NCBI GenBank assembly: GCA_002189035.1
Contig: NEEC01000004.1
Coordinates: 5,332,001-5,396,000, forward strand
Origin: Utricularia gibba
Lineage: Eukaryota > Streptophyta > Magnoliopsida > Lamiales > Lentibulariaceae
DNA length: 64,000 nt
Reading direction: 5' to 3'
In this document: in pieces, positions 36,075 to 50,792 of the stretch
Layout of the letters: the number at the start of each line of letters is the position of its first letter
Numbering within the stretch: the stretch's first letter is position 1
The notes under the pieces: generated by a model
Databases searched by the model: none
What the model was told of the DNA's origin: nothing
Seen by the model: the letters and a program-made list of their open reading frames with translations, nothing else
Made by a program: the position numbers and the translations under genes

Positions 36075-37262
36075 TCAATTTTTTTTACCCTCGTCTTCTC
36101 CGCCCTCAAAATAGGCTTTCTTCCCACGATCCAATCTCCCCAGCAGACACAACAGAATAAAAGAGGCGGCGTAAAGCGCGTGCACTTTCCAGCTCGTCTT
36201 CGGCAGCTGTCGGAGAATCGCTCTGTGGAACACCGTCATGTAGTAATGGAGTCCCACGGCGAATCCCACAAAGGTGTATCCCAAGCTCAATAGTCTCGTC
36301 CCTAACCCGGTTTCCGTCGAGAAGACGAGGATTAGGTACATCAGGAGGAGCAGGAGGTACAGCACGTAGGACAGAGTCTGCAGCACTTGGACGCACACGT
36401 AGGTGGACTGTGAAGACGTGTAGAAGAATCGCAGAGGCTCTAATCCCGTGACTAAGGAGGACAGGCAGAGGATGGAGAAGTAAATCGCGAGGTAAATCTG
36501 GATGAAGATGAGCATCTTTTGCAGCGAAAAGTGGGCTTTGATTCTGTTGAAGATTAAGGATACGAGTATGAGGGGGATGAGTATGAATGCCAAGGACACG
36601 ATTGAAGCGATTGTGGAGGCGTATTTGTTGCCGACGTAGGGTTTGAAGCCTTTGGCGAACTCCTTGTTGTATCTGTTGAGGTATGACTTTGAGGTTTTCG
36701 AGATCCTCTGCAAATCTGGGACAATTGTTTCCTGGAATTTTGCTGGGAGTTCCCTGAACTCTGCAACAAGATCATCGTCTTCGTCTTTTGATGAACTGGG
36801 CTGCTGCTTCTTTGGCACCTTCTTGGCACCAGCTTCCAATTGGGCTTTTACTTCCTTCAATTTGGCTGTCTTGTTCTTTGCCGCCGCTAGATCTGTGGGA
36901 GTACTCAAAGCTGAAGCTTTTACACTCGAATCGGAGGTGGTGGAGTTCAACTTCTTGATCTTGGGTTTGAGTGTTGGCACTTCGAGATCAATGGATTTGA
37001 GAAGCTTTATTTTGTCTTTGGGTGCATCATAGGATTTCACCATCTTGGTCTGGTTCTTGCTGGAAGCAAGCTTGTTGTTGCTGGCACCGGTTTTTGTCTG
37101 GTTCAGCTTCTTCTTGATAGCCACAGGCTTCTCCCCTTCATCCTCGTCACTCAGCAACAAATGGCGACTCCCCAAATGCGAAGCAGAGATGATCCCAGAG
37201 TCCATCACAAGCAGCAAGAACAGTAATAAACTCCAGTAGCCTCCTCGGACCGAGGAAGCCAT
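36075..37262 (-). CDS. unrecognised multi-span membrane protein with signal peptide
   Basis: Single exon, 395 residues. A signal peptide (SLLLFLLLVMDSGIISASH) is followed by a long Lys/Ser/Thr-rich, probably disordered region with several N-glycosylation sequons (NQTK, NSTT, NKTA). An acidic patch (SSSKDEDDDLVAEF) precedes a helical segment (LQRISKTSKSYLNRYNKEF). The C-terminal 180 residues carry about five membrane helices, including IASIVSLAFILIPLILVSLI, LIFIQIYLAIYFSILCLSSL and LSYVLYLLLLLMYLILVF, and a basic/acidic end (GGEDEGKKN). The soluble part is therefore lumenal or extracellular. The arrangement recalls conserved plant-only proteins of unknown function; I can give no function. Confidence 0.8.
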   Translation of the reverse strand: MASSVRGGYWSLLLFLLLVMDSGIISASHLGSRHLLLSDEDEGEKPVAIKKKLNQTKTGASNNKLASSKNQTKMVKSYDAPKDKIKLLKSIDLEVPTLKPKIKKLNSTTSDSSVKASALSTPTDLAAAKNKTAKLKEVKAQLEAGAKKVPKKQQPSSSKDEDDDLVAEFRELPAKFQETIVPDLQRISKTSKSYLNRYNKEFAKGFKPYVGNKYASTIASIVSLAFILIPLILVSLIFNRIKAHFSLQKMLIFIQIYLAIYFSILCLSSLVTGLEPLRFFYTSSQSTYVCVQVLQTLSYVLYLLLLLMYLILVFSTETGLGTRLLSLGYTFVGFAVGLHYYMTVFHRAILRQLPKTSWKVHALYAASFILLCLLGRLDRGKKAYFEGGEDEGKKN

Positions 37263-38227
37263 GCTTACTAGTGAAGTGAGATCTGAAACAGAAACAGAAT
37301 CAGCAAGCTGAAGAAGAAGAAGAAGAAGGTGGGAAATGGAATGGCGATTGACTGTTGAGAGAAGAAGCAGGGAAGAAAAAGAGCCACCCGGTGAGCCACG
37401 TTAATGTCCACATAAAGCAGCAGATTTGGATCCAATCTGAAGTCACATGGTCCAGAATTCCACTGCGCCGCTGAACGCGGTTTCATATTATTCCTCCATT
37501 TGCTCCCATAATTACATGCCCCTCTGTCGGTGTTGCAAACTCTGACTCATCTCATGATACCACCAGAGCCATCAATACACACACACAGTCATAAAGATTC
37601 AACCTTTGTGCTTAATGACTCTGGTCAAATCGAATGATGATCGAATTATCATTTTTAATCCGGTGTGTTTGATTCAGTACAGGTACTCGTCCCGATCCAC
37701 CGACGACCACTAGGAGCCCATTGTACTGCTACCCATGGCCGGTTCCAGGACCTACGAGAGAGACGTCTCTTCCTTCTTTAATGTCCTCCCAGCTGAATGA
37801 TTAGACTCATTGCCGTAACCTACTTTCTGCCTGCTTTCTCTGCTTCTTTTCTTTTTTACTCTCTTACCGTCAAAAAGGTTAACGAAATGATACGACGCCG
37901 TTTTACTTGGGCTTGTGGGCCACGTCTCGACCACCCAAGTTTATTTGGGGCTGGACAAACGTTAAAGCCCAACGGCCCAGCTCCGAACACATCCAAAATA
38001 CATTTGGGAAAATTTTCTAGAATACATTGTTATTTCTTTGAATGCGTATAGAGCGTGAGTTCAAAGATGAACGTGACAACAATTGGTGATCAACTTCTCC
38101 AGGGTGAGGAGTTTGAAGTTTTGATTTTTCATTATTTCGGCTGGAAAAGCCTCATGCAGTAATCAAGGACATGAAACAACTGGTGATAGATGGATGGATT
38201 GATGGCAGGAGTAGCCGAATCCAGTGA
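37263..38227. other. intergenic between two minus-strand genes
   Basis: Promoter side of the membrane protein gene, with TTGGGCTTGTGGGCC near 37908 and AGCCCAACGGCCCAG near 37966, and the 3' flank of the aminotransferase. A CA repeat of about six units lies near 37577. No gene. Confidence 0.4.
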
Positions 38228-40444
<2,217 letters not shown>

Positions 40445-41033
40445 AGTTGCCTAAGGAATATACACCAAACCATCCCCATAAAAATGCGATATTTGACAAA
40501 GAAATGTGTTTCGGTAGGAGTCGTGTTAGGTGGGTGCTGACCAGACGAGAGGGTTGGTGGATTGGCAGATGAATCACAAAGGAATCTTCACAACATCTTC
40601 GCTTGGAGTAGCACAATTCTTTTTCATTCCTTGAATCTTACAATCATCACAATGTCCTCCATTTCTCAACCCTAAAATCCATTGCAAAAACTATCAGCTG
40701 CAGCTTCAACTGCAAACCTGTGCGAAAAAAAAATCTCAACAAATTAAATAACCTTTAGCAAAATGGCAACTACCACGCACTACGACGTCGTTTGTAATGC
40801 GGGCCAAAAGCCCGCTCCATTCATATGGGTTATATTAATTAATGTAAATGACTCAATTTACATTCTGCTAGCCCATTCCGAAGTAGCCCGCGGCTTTGGA
40901 CACGTTTCCTCTGGTTCATACCAAGTGTCTTCTCCACAGAGACCGGGATTGTTGCATCATCAGTTCACCACCGTCGTCCCCTGAGATAAATGATAAAATT
41001 CAAATAAAATAAGTTGCCCAACTTCCGACGACT
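40445..41033. other. divergent promoter region, PAT and SDH2-3
   Basis: Contains GGGCCAAAAGCCCGC near 40801 and TAGCCCATTCC near 40869. No gene. Confidence 0.4.
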
Positions 41034-42139
41034 ATGGTGAAAAAACTGCTGAGAGATGGCTACAGAAAGTTGGTCGACACCGCGTCCAAAAACAGAGCTT
41101 TTCCGATCTTGAAAGGCCACCCAGCTGCAGAGAGTCATGCCAAAGAATCTGTAGAAGCCTACGACGACGTGAAATCTAAGATCAGTGCTCTCATGAAGGA
41201 GTTCAAGATTTACCGATGGAGCCCAGAGTATCCCCATCAGAAACCGTTCCTCCAATCCTATTACGTCGACCTTTCAAACTGCGGGCCGATGGTTGCTAAT
41301 TCTTGTTTCTTCATCCTCTCCGTTTAATTCGACCTGACACATACATGCGAATGCAGGTTCTTGATGCGCTGCAGAAGATTAAAGCAGAAGATGATTCCAG
41401 TTTGAGCTACCGGAGATCGTGCAGGGAAGGAATTTGTGGGTCGTGCGCGATGAACATCGATGGCGCAAACACCGTGGCGTGCCTGAAGCCGATCAACGCT
41501 GATACGAGCAGAGCCACTGTGATTACACCGTTGCCTCATATGTACGTTATCAAGGACTTAGTGGTTGATCTCACCAACTTCTACCAACAATACAGGTAAA
41601 TCACAGTGCCAAAAGTTATTCCAAAATCAATTTACAGAGGAATCACATTCTGGGGACATACGCGATGATACAGGGCGATAGAGCCCTGGTTGAAGACGAA
41701 GAAACCTCCATCAGGGGAGAGAGAATACAAGCAGAGCCTGGAGGAGAGAAAGAGGCTGGATGGGTTGTACGAGTGCATCCTCTGTGCGTGTTGCAGTGCA
41801 TCATGTCCTTCCTATTGGTGGAACCCTGAAGAGTTTCCCGGCTCCGCCGCACTCATTCACGCCTATCGCTGGATTTCCGACAGGTTCGGATTCATCGATA
41901 TTTTTCAGTCCACACTTTCATGAATAAAAGCATATGACGTGGGAGGGTGGTTTTGCAGTCGAGATGATTATGGAGACGAGAGATTGCAAGCGTTGGCTGA
42001 GGATCAAAAGCGATTGTACCGCTGCCGGATGATCCAGAACTGCACGGCCAACTGCCCCAAAAGCCTGGACCCGGCGGGTGCCATCAGCAAGATGAAAGCG
42101 AGGCATTTACTGGGCCGGCGCGTTGAGAAGATGCAATGA
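41034..42139 (+). CDS. SDH2-3: succinate dehydrogenase iron-sulfur subunit, SDH2-3 type
   Basis: Iron-sulfur subunit of mitochondrial complex II, passing electrons from FAD to ubiquinone. Four exons: 41034-41291, 41357-41595, 41674-41883, 41959-42139; 295 residues. [2Fe-2S] ligands are in [16 protein letters not shown] with a following Cys (TVACLKP); the [4Fe-4S] and [3Fe-4S] ligands are in [16 protein letters not shown] and [36 protein letters not shown] marks the start of the mature fold. The N-terminal part ([20 protein letters not shown]) is basic and fits a mitochondrial presequence. The N-terminal region ([19 protein letters not shown]) and four-exon structure resemble the seed-specific SDH2-3 rather than SDH2-1/2; that assignment is by eye. 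Confidence 0.92.
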
Positions 42140-43701
42140 AATGAGGAGCATCAGGCCATCCAACAAAGCTAGCAATCGCGTGGAACCTGTATCTTCGTTC
42201 ATACAAACAACAAAAGGCTGTTCTTAATGTTCTGTTTAAGGTTCAATTACTGCTGTTTCAATAACACCTGCAGTGGCAACAGTCAGCTCGACCCACGCCC
42301 ACAACCCCGGCCCTGAAGCCCATTTCCATCCATGACAGCAGCAATTTTCATATGGCTGCCACTAATAGATCCACGAAGCCTGCCCGGGGCCGTAGAAGGT
42401 GTCAAGGATAGCAGCAGATATGATAGGAGTAGAAGAGAACAGCATCTCCTCGTTTCCCTCCAGTCGCTGTCTGCTGATATTTGGTGTGGACAGTATATAT
42501 ACCTCCGGATTATTGGTTTTTATAAGGGCAGGCAAGTGGATTCAATGCAATCCAATCCGATTCAACTACCAAACTGGAGTCACCCAATCAAGCCAACCGT
42601 AACTCACACTAAGAAACAATAGAAAAAGGGAGAGAATATCGGTACGCGATCATTTGAAAAGTAGTAAACCGTACCGTAGGGCGGTTGTCTTGTCCCTGAA
42701 AGGATGGGCCGGGGAATCCGAACCCACGAAACCGACAACTCGAGGGCGCGCGGCTCGGCCCTCGATGCGGGGACCGATTCCCGAGGGCTGCCTCAGCTCA
42801 GCCTCCAAACCACAGACGTGTGGTGCACAATGAATTCCTGGAACAATTATTTTCCTACAGCAGCGGCCTGCGCGAAGGGCCCCTCCGGATTATCCGAACA
42901 TTAGATTTATGTATGAAAATTCAGGTGGGCAGACAGGATTTGTCTCGACCCAAGTGTGTCATCAGTTGGTCGTACAAAGTAGAGGTAAGGTGACAACTCC
43001 TTTCACTGTGGAGTGTGGACACCGCTGCCCCGTATCCCCTCCTCTCCTCATCACCCTCCCACCAACTTTGACCCCCTCCTCCTCACCCGTAGAAAAAAGA
43101 GAGAGAGCAGCAGCAGCCACCTTTCTTTCCCCTCGGGGCTCGGGCCTCCCTCCCACTGGGTAGTCCGCCATGCACCCCCACCCTTGGTTAGCAGCACGAG
43201 GCAGAAATAATGTTACAATGTTTAGTTTTCAAAAAGACAACAAGAATGATTTTGAAAAGGAGCTACCCTGTACATTAAGAATATAAAATTTTTATATCAA
43301 TGTGTTATGAAGAATTTTAACAATGATTAGTTTTCAAAAAGACGTCGTGCCCAATTATTGTTCCTAACACCATCCACACTAACGTTTTATAAAATGTTAG
43401 TATAGTATTTTAAAAAGAATCATTGATATGATGGATATTCAACGTGCATGTATTAAAGAAATGGAAGAGAAAAAGTAGCCTAAATAGGATTTATTTATAG
43501 GGAAGTGAAAGTACAAATCCGCCCACGTCAACCTCAGTGAGGCAAAAAGGGGATCAGGGAACGGAGCAGGGGTACTTTGGTCACCTAACTTATACCCCAT
43601 TCGAGGGAGGAATTAGACTAGCTTAGGTGGCTAGGGTATGTACACCAAAAGGGGGAATTATATGATATGATTACATAACTATTATAATATATGCTTTTTT
43701 T
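42140..43701. other. intergenic, convergent 3' ends
   Basis: No convincing gene. A GC-rich stretch at 42680-42900 and a C-rich stretch at 43020-43190 hold several random open frames. A 24-base phrase (TTTAGTTTTCAAAAAGAC core) occurs twice, near 43218 and 43323. Confidence 0.4.
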
Positions 43702-45645
43702 TTAATTGGTTCCCAGCTCCGGTTGCAAAGTCGCCTTCATCTCCTGGACTCTTCTCCTCAGCCTGCACTGCCTGCGCAGCGACATCCGACGCCACTCCAC
43801 CAGCCGCCCGAGAAAGGCCATGACCTCCGACGGCTCTTGTAGGGAGTACGATGCGTACGTGTCTTTCGGAGTTTTCGACACCAGAATCCCCAATCCCTGT
43901 CCTCTCTCTCTCAGAACCTGAAATTCCCCCACACAATTAATGACTGTCCAAGGCAGTCGTTTTGCATGGATCTCTCTACCTTAAAGGCGTCCTCATCCGT
44001 CCGATCGTCTCCGATGTAGATCGGAAACACACCGGCATCGTTGGAGTACCCTGTATGGTGAGGGCTAGAGTCAGATTCAAGCTGGGAAATTGAAAAAAGG
44101 AACAGGAAATTGTACTACCCAGCGATTCCAGCAGGAATTCTATGGCTTTGCCTTTGTCCCATTTGATGGTGGGACGAATCTCCAGTACCTGAGTTGCGAG
44201 GAAACAGGGATTGCATTAGATTTGGTATTTGTTTAAGGTACAACGGCTCCTCCGTCACGTGTAAGTCATTACAGAGTGATTAACAGAGACAAACCTTTCT
44301 CCCGTGGGTCAATCTGAGGCTTGGGTATCCCTCTAACACTGATCCTACATCCTTGGCAAGGTCAAACCATTTCTGCAACATGGGTCATAATCAGATCAGA
44401 ACGAAGCTATTGATGCTCCCACCACAACCGACGGTCAGATTTATTTACTCACTGAATGATATACCTTTTCATCGACACACCGGAAATGAACAGAGACGCA
44501 GAATTTGTTATTCTCCACCAAGGCTCCGGGAGTAGATTTCACAACTTCAAGAAGGGAGTTATAAACCTAAGAGGGAATTTGAAGATAGTATAAGAAAATG
44601 ATGATCAGGAAGAAACAGGAGACGAAGAAGAGAAAAAAACAAAAAGCATACTTGGTCAATCACGGGAAGGTATTCACGTGCAGGCTGGAAGGGAACAGCT
44701 TCAGAGACCTGAGTTCAAAAAGAATGGTTTTTTTTTTTTCCAAATCATTAACACTGCTGATGGATGCTTGAGGAAGCTGCACACAAGAAACCGGTTGCGG
44801 AGGGAACGCAATACTCACTTTTTTGTCATATTTGAAACCTTTTGAGGGACCTTTTATGTCCATGCCATGGCTTCCAGCGTAGTAGAGCTCTTCCAGACGA
44901 ACAAAGTTATACACCTGGACAAAAACACGTGATTATGGATAGATCTCTGGTGCGAAGTTGAATAGCGAATGAACATATGATAGTGGTTAGTACCTTGTCC
45001 CTGCATCTTCCACTAACTATGGCGGAGGGGAAATGCCTAGCAAGCTTCCTCACTGTTTCCCTCATCTGCAAAAAAGGGTTATTTTTCAACGTTAGGAGTC
45101 AAAAGGGGTGAGGCGAAATTCGGAGAAAAAGACAAAGGAAATGGTGCTAACCCCTTCAGACATGAATGCCTGATCTGGGTCATCCACTATGGGAGAAAGA
45201 GTTCCATCGTAGTCCAGAAACATGACTATCTGCTTCCCCTTTGATGAGCTGGTAATTTCATCGAACATGTCCAGCGCAGATGGCTGCTGCTGTTTCCATA
45301 CCCACAACGTCAGTTACCATTAAAGCATAAGGGAAGGTAAAAATGCCCCATGTCTGCATGTCGCCGTATACACACATTAATGGGGTAAAAACGCAGTCTT
45401 ACAGGCCAAGTGCTCTGAGAATCCGGGAGCGCCGCAGATTTGACATGTGTCGGAGATGAAGCTCTCATTGAATCAACCCAGGCGTTAATTCTATACCCGC
45501 TACCGATTTCCAGATTCTGCACGAGTTTCCTCTTTGAAAATGTGATGAAAGTCCCCGGAAGCGACGGCGGCAGAGACGAACCAGCGGCCGCCACCGCTAT
45601 AATCCCCGATCCCCCATCAGTCACCACCACATTCGAGTTAGTCAT
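43702..45645 (-). CDS. TPP: trehalose-6-phosphate phosphatase
   Basis: Dephosphorylates trehalose-6-phosphate, a sugar-status signal. Ten exons: 45403-45645, 45152-45289, 44994-45065, 44819-44914, 44652-44708, 44465-44566, 44295-44372, 44119-44188, 43980-44050, 43702-43917; 380 residues, typical for plant TPPs. HAD motif I is [15 protein letters not shown] with the nucleophile and acid Asp; motif II/III regions are [10 protein letters not shown] and [14 protein letters not shown]; motif IV is [13 protein letters not shown]. The substrate cap holds [12 protein letters not shown] and [15 protein letters not shown] leader intron likely ends just before the start (TTTCTTGCAG at 45660). The N-terminal 80 residues are variable and may be a targeting or regulatory extension. 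Confidence 0.95.
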
Positions 45646-48641
45646 TTTTGAATCACCCTGCAAGAAAAAAAAAACACAAGGAATCATCAGCACACTCATT
45701 ATAACAAGTCAAGAAGAAAGAAAAAAAGTGTTTACGTGAATACAGAGTGCTCTGTTTCCGAAAATAGGACTCAACAATGGTGTCTGGGAAGCGAAGGGGA
45801 CAGGAAAGAGAGTCAATAGAAACAGAATTGGGGATGAGGAGGACAAAGACACTGAGAATTCAGTGCGTTGTTACTTTGAGTGAGTGCGAGGATGATCTAC
45901 TAAAATGGGGCTGGTTTTATAGTTGCAGTTTTTTGGCTTGGTAGGTATGGAGTTTGGTTCGGGTAAGGTCTTTGGCTCGGAGTGAGTCCCATCTTTTTAA
46001 CTGTTTTCTTCCTTGACAGCGAAGCTAGCCGAACCTGCACTACTTAAGCAGGCTACGTGATGTATTTAGTTTTTTCCTTCCTTTTTTAATGTTTTAATAA
46101 TATAATATGCATGTTAAATAGTAATTAATTCATTATAATACTGAACCAAATCGTTATTCTACTACTATTTCGACACTGCACCTATTAGACGTGGCATTTT
46201 TTTGTACGGTTGTCGGTGTACGCTCTACGCCAACCCCATACCGGTGCACGTGAGACGGAGCATCCCTTACACGTGGCACTTCGGGAATCAGCGCCACCGC
46301 GAGACCCCCCCCCCCCCCCATGATCGAAGCCTGTTTTCTTTATTTTCTATTTCTCCGGTGGCGAAATTCATGCATGGCTAATTTCCCGAATCAGCAATTC
46401 CACCCCGCTGCTTGTTCCTTCAAAACGGCCCAGGTTTGCACTCGAACCACCAGAGACTGATTGTAGGGCAGGGCCGGGCCGGGCCGTGGCGGTCAGGGGA
46501 ACGTAGCCCTTTTACAGAGGCACAAAAGTCAAATCTCTGTATTTCGACTGCTGGGATGGGTGCTTACTGCGCCCGCCTGCCTGATTCATCCAGGCTCGAA
46601 GCTTTTGAGAAGAAAACAGTAGGAATGGGTCTTGAATAAAGCTTAACAGTAACGGAAAATTCAACCCATTTTCAGTTTGTTCTGGTTCCGTGTTGAAAAC
46701 TCAATCTGGGGAGCATATTCCCACACAGAGATCATGCCTTTATTGGTAACAGTAGGCATTTATTTGAGTTCCAGGGACATGGAAGTGAAAGCGCAGAGAG
46801 CTGTATTAAATGCTTCCTTTTTCTCCTTATAATAAAACCATCGCTATTAATTGTGGTGTTCGACCAGCGGCGTGAACGAGATACCATTGAGATGATGTTG
46901 TTTATGCTGTCATCTCCAAGTCGTAGCTTTTGGAAGAAAAGGAGGATGCGAAGTGTGGGGAGAATTTGGGAAAGAAAGAAAAGGCTGACGAGAGTCGGTA
47001 ACGACAAGGAACACGAAGCACGCAGAACGAATCTTGATGAATGGCTAGGAAACGAGACAACTAACCGCCAAAACTGCCGATGAATGCACCGCCGACCGGC
47101 CACCGGCAGACGGCCGTCGACTGCTCTCAAATAGTTATCACAGTTCATCAGGTCGTAAATTACGTTACATACTTTATTGGTGAGTTTGTGCCCTTTTTTA
47201 ACCAGATGGAGACCGTGGATCTTGAACCCGCACACAGACTTGTTATCTCCTGCATTTGTGATGTGACTAGAGATGGGTATCAGTTCCATGAGCTCCAGTC
47301 CATCTCGAGGGTTTGGATTCTCATCACCAATCACTATGAGGTTGATCATTCCACTCGAGCTTAGCTCAAACCTAGAAACTCACGAGTTATTAGTTAACAC
47401 TTAACCCTGTAGTCGACTGTTTGTTTCTCTCCATTCCCTCAATTATTTCATCTCACTGACACAAAAGCCTTACGTCACGAAAACAAGCACACCCACATTC
47501 TTCTCTTTTCTCTCAGGCACAGATTAGGGTTTCAGGTTGCTCCATCACTTCCCATGCATACACTGGATACTGGGTTTGGGTATTCTCCTCATTTTCTCAA
47601 TTTCCATGTTGGGCATTCAAGATATAGTGGGTTTGCACACTGAAGAAGGGAGTTAGACTCTGTGGTCAGCATTACCAAACTACCGGTCTTTGTCCTTATG
47701 TTACTGCAACAGAAGGCTGGGGAGTTGTCACTCAGTCAACACAACCCACTTGTTCTATTTTAGTACTGCAGACCACCCCCACCATGACTCAACTTGTGTA
47801 CTCAGACTTGGACGTGGACTCCTTTGCAACGCACAACTTGCATTTTCCAGTGAGTTGGTTTGCAGACAGAAATTATTGGAGTTAGCTTGACCAACACAGG
47901 GACTAGAAAGGTGAAAAAAAGAAAAACAGTTATGAAAAAAATACTGTAACAGCGTCCCTCTGGTTTTCCAGAAGACATCAGGAACATATTTTGCCTTTGA
48001 TCGGTCCAAAAGCGCGCATTGAAGAACCTAATCTTCTGAATTTTACACGTGTCGGTGTCCCCTCGTGTCTCACGACTCACAACATGACAAAAAAGTCCAG
48101 TCAAGTTGTTCCAGGTTAGGGAGAAGGTGCATATTACATCAAATAACCAAAAGAAAGAAAAAAGATCCTATGGTTTTTGTATTCTTTTCCTCGGCTGATG
48201 AAGTTTCGAGTTGAGTTCTTCCCTGTCCTTTGCAAAAATTTCTCGCTCGCCCCGTCCGTCCGTCCGTCGGATCAGAAACATCCGTTGCTTCGACAGTTGT
48301 GCGCATTGACTCAACCGCCACAGCATCAGTTCACCAGTTACAGGTGTCCTGGTCTGGTTGTTTCGCATCAACTTGCTTGCTTTTCACCCTCCCTGGAAAG
48401 GCTGCACCACGTGTTCTTGAATGTAGGGCCGTAGAGGGTGGTTTTATGGACGCATTTTGTGGTTCGCGTTTGGTTTCTGAAAGGGGCTTCGTGTTCAAAG
48501 AGTGCCCACACCTCTACCATCCTGAAACTGTGGGCTTCCTTTGGATTTTCTCCACCGCAAGCGGGGATGGATGTGAACCTGCAAGAAAACAAACCTCTCT
48601 CCTGCTCCAGAAAATCTTTCCGGCAACCGCTGCCAACTCCT

Positions 48642-48886
48642 CTTGGGCTTGATCTAGTTATTCCCACTCGGCCCAAAATTCATATTACATGGGCTTCATC
48701 TACTGGAGGCCCAATACGTAGCAGTAGAATCTCACTTGGCTTGTGCTAGTTATTCCCAATTGGCCCAGACGTCATATTGCATGGGCTTCATCTACTGGAG
48801 GCTCAATAAGTAGTAGTCTAAGCCCAATAACGTGAGCTTCGTCTACCTAAGGCCCAATACGCAGCAATCTAAGCCCGATAACGCGA
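48642..48886 (+). repeat. diverged tandem repeat, about 90 bp per unit, rich in TGGGCC/GGCCCA
   Basis: Unit 1 at 48642-48734, unit 2 at 48735-48823, partial unit 3 at 48824-48886. Shared phrases include CTAGTTATTCCCA, CATGGGCTTCATCTACTGGA and GGCCCAATACG. Units 1 and 2 differ at roughly one base in seven by eye. Confidence 0.88.
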
Positions 48887-49341
48887 CCCTGCCTTCTTGC
48901 GGATCCTTAGACCCATTATTATTCTACTCATTTCATAACTTATTTAAAATCTAAGTTATATAATTTATGTATTTATATTTAAAACGTATTTAAAATTTCA
49001 TAACTCTTATTTTACCACGGTAATGTATTATATATTCACGATATATATGTTATGGTAAACTATATTAGATAAAAAGTAAACGTGTTTAAATATAAGAAAT
49101 AAATAAAAACATCAAGATTGAACACTCCAAATAAATGTATCCATTAGAAAATTGGCCATCATGTCTTCAATATGTGATAAAAGTAGTCATTCTTAATGTA
49201 AAAGTTTTAAATCACTATATTCAATAGATTATACGAGTGATCATTTTTTAAATAAATTTTAATTGAATAACACCCAAATCCAAGAACGGATAAAATAAAT
49301 TTAAACGAATCTCGTATCACTTACGTACATGATAAATGAAC

Positions 49342-49343
<2 letters not shown>

Positions 49344-49377
<34 letters not shown>
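49344..49377 (+). repeat. TA microsatellite
   Basis: About 17 uninterrupted TA units in AT-rich DNA. Confidence 0.97.
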
Positions 49378-49379
<2 letters not shown>

Positions 49380-49521
49380 ATCTTCTCTAATCTTGCATCA
49401 CACCTTAATATAAATCATGAAAATTTGATGCTTAATACGAATAATATCCTATAAAAGTATAGGATAGGTCGTAACAACTGAATATATAACAAGAGTCCCA
49501 TGCCAATGAGATATAACAATA

Positions 49522-49629
49522 GCAATGAATGAGAAAGTGGAGTGGCTAATTGGAAGATAATGTAATCTATACTACAACCAATGAGGAAGTGGAGCTGTGT
49601 AATTGGAAGATAATGTAAACTATTACATT
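49522..49629 (+). repeat. imperfect tandem repeat, about 54 bp per unit
   Basis: Two copies share AATGA, GAAAGTGGAG/GGAAGTGGAG and TAATTGGAAGATAATGTAA; the second starts near 49577. Confidence 0.85.
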
Positions 49630-50737
49630 ATTCTCTTGTATCCATGATGGGAACTGGGAAGGGAGGCACGCGGGCATGTCCCCCGCACCGCACTCCTTTT
49701 CTCCCAACAACTTCATTTCCATTTCCAAATCCAAATCATGGTGGCTGTGCTGCACGTTGCCTCTTTTCACCCTTCACAATTCCCTTTTTCATGGATTCTC
49801 TTCTCACTTGTAGCCTCGCAACACCATCTCACCAACAAAAAGAGACGACCCAGTGCGGTGGGTGCCATGTTCGAGAACAACATAATGATCAACACTTTGC
49901 CGTACTACAAGACATGCGAGAACGCATCATAAAAAGATCAACTTTAACTCACGCCCCACATTAATTTTTATTTAATTTTATTAAACCCAATTCTGAATTT
50001 ATTTTTTCAAATATATATTCCATTATTCCTCTCGAAAATCCATCTTGGAAGTTTGAACTTTCTAATTACGTGTTGTGCTGCCATTTTTAAAGAAATTCAT
50101 TTGGTATAGGGCCATAGGCTGTCCCACACGTCACATATTTATTTTAATTATCGTTATTATTATTATTGGATATTTTCTTGGGAGGCTCCTACTTAGGCTG
50201 AGTTGACATTGCCGACCACGTGGAGTGGATGTCAGGTAAACCATACTAATCCTAAAATTAACTTTAAATTAAATTAATAATCACGACAAAAATAATTAAA
50301 ATTAATATCACTGTCTGAAGCCCACCCCCCACCAAGCTTTTTACACTAAAATTAAGAATGAATGGAGTACAGTCACCACAAATTGATCAAGAGAAAGCCC
50401 TCGTTTTTCGTTACTCCGGAAGCTATATTTAACTAGAAGAACCTCAAGGCATCTTCTTCTTTGCGTGGCAGAGAAGAAGCTTCCTTCTCTGAACGAGTCA
50501 ACAAAGGAGATGATGGAGATGGGTAGGTGATTTTCCTTTGTTGACATTCAAAAACCCACCCCTTTTTTTGTAGGAACTGTTCCATGTGTAAGAAATTCAG
50601 ATCATTATCCTTGGGGGTTGAATATTCAGAGAAAGACAACTTGATGAAAATCTTAGTGTTGATAAAGAGAGAGTGGACTGACCCCATCCTCCCATGGGAG
50701 GAGGGCGAGTTGACTCACACGGTTTCTCCCATCTTCT

Positions 50738-50746
50738 TATATATAT
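50738..50746 (+). promoter_or_regulatory. TATA box of the ascorbate oxidase gene
   Basis: TATATATAT about 50 bases before the start codon, after a CT-rich stretch. A short leader is implied. Confidence 0.55.
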
Positions 50747-50792
50747 GTGAATGCATTTTGGCAGAGGTTCGTGAAAGAAAGCAGCGTCAAGG

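Larger units (their letters stand above)
45646..50735. other. gene-poor intergenic region with simple and tandem repeats
   Basis: About 5 kb without a supported gene. It has a 15-base C run at 46305-46319, a GGGCC run near 46470, CGTC units at 48250-48268, a 90-bp tandem repeat, AT-rich DNA at 48900-49600 with a long TA microsatellite and another tandem repeat. Long open frames at 46732-47349 (minus) and 48230-48652 (plus) show no family likeness, intron logic or biased composition, so they are not called. Confidence 0.5.

Noticed and set aside
36643-37032. 129-residue plus-strand frame over the minus-strand membrane protein gene
   Set aside because: Antisense shadow of a Lys/Ser-rich coding region.
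46732-47349. 205-residue minus-strand frame in the intergenic region
   Set aside because: No family likeness, no signal or domain pattern, and the opposite strand is equally open; composition looks random.
48230-48652. 140-residue plus-strand frame
   Set aside because: Both strands are open here, no motif is recognisable, and no splice partners are seen.
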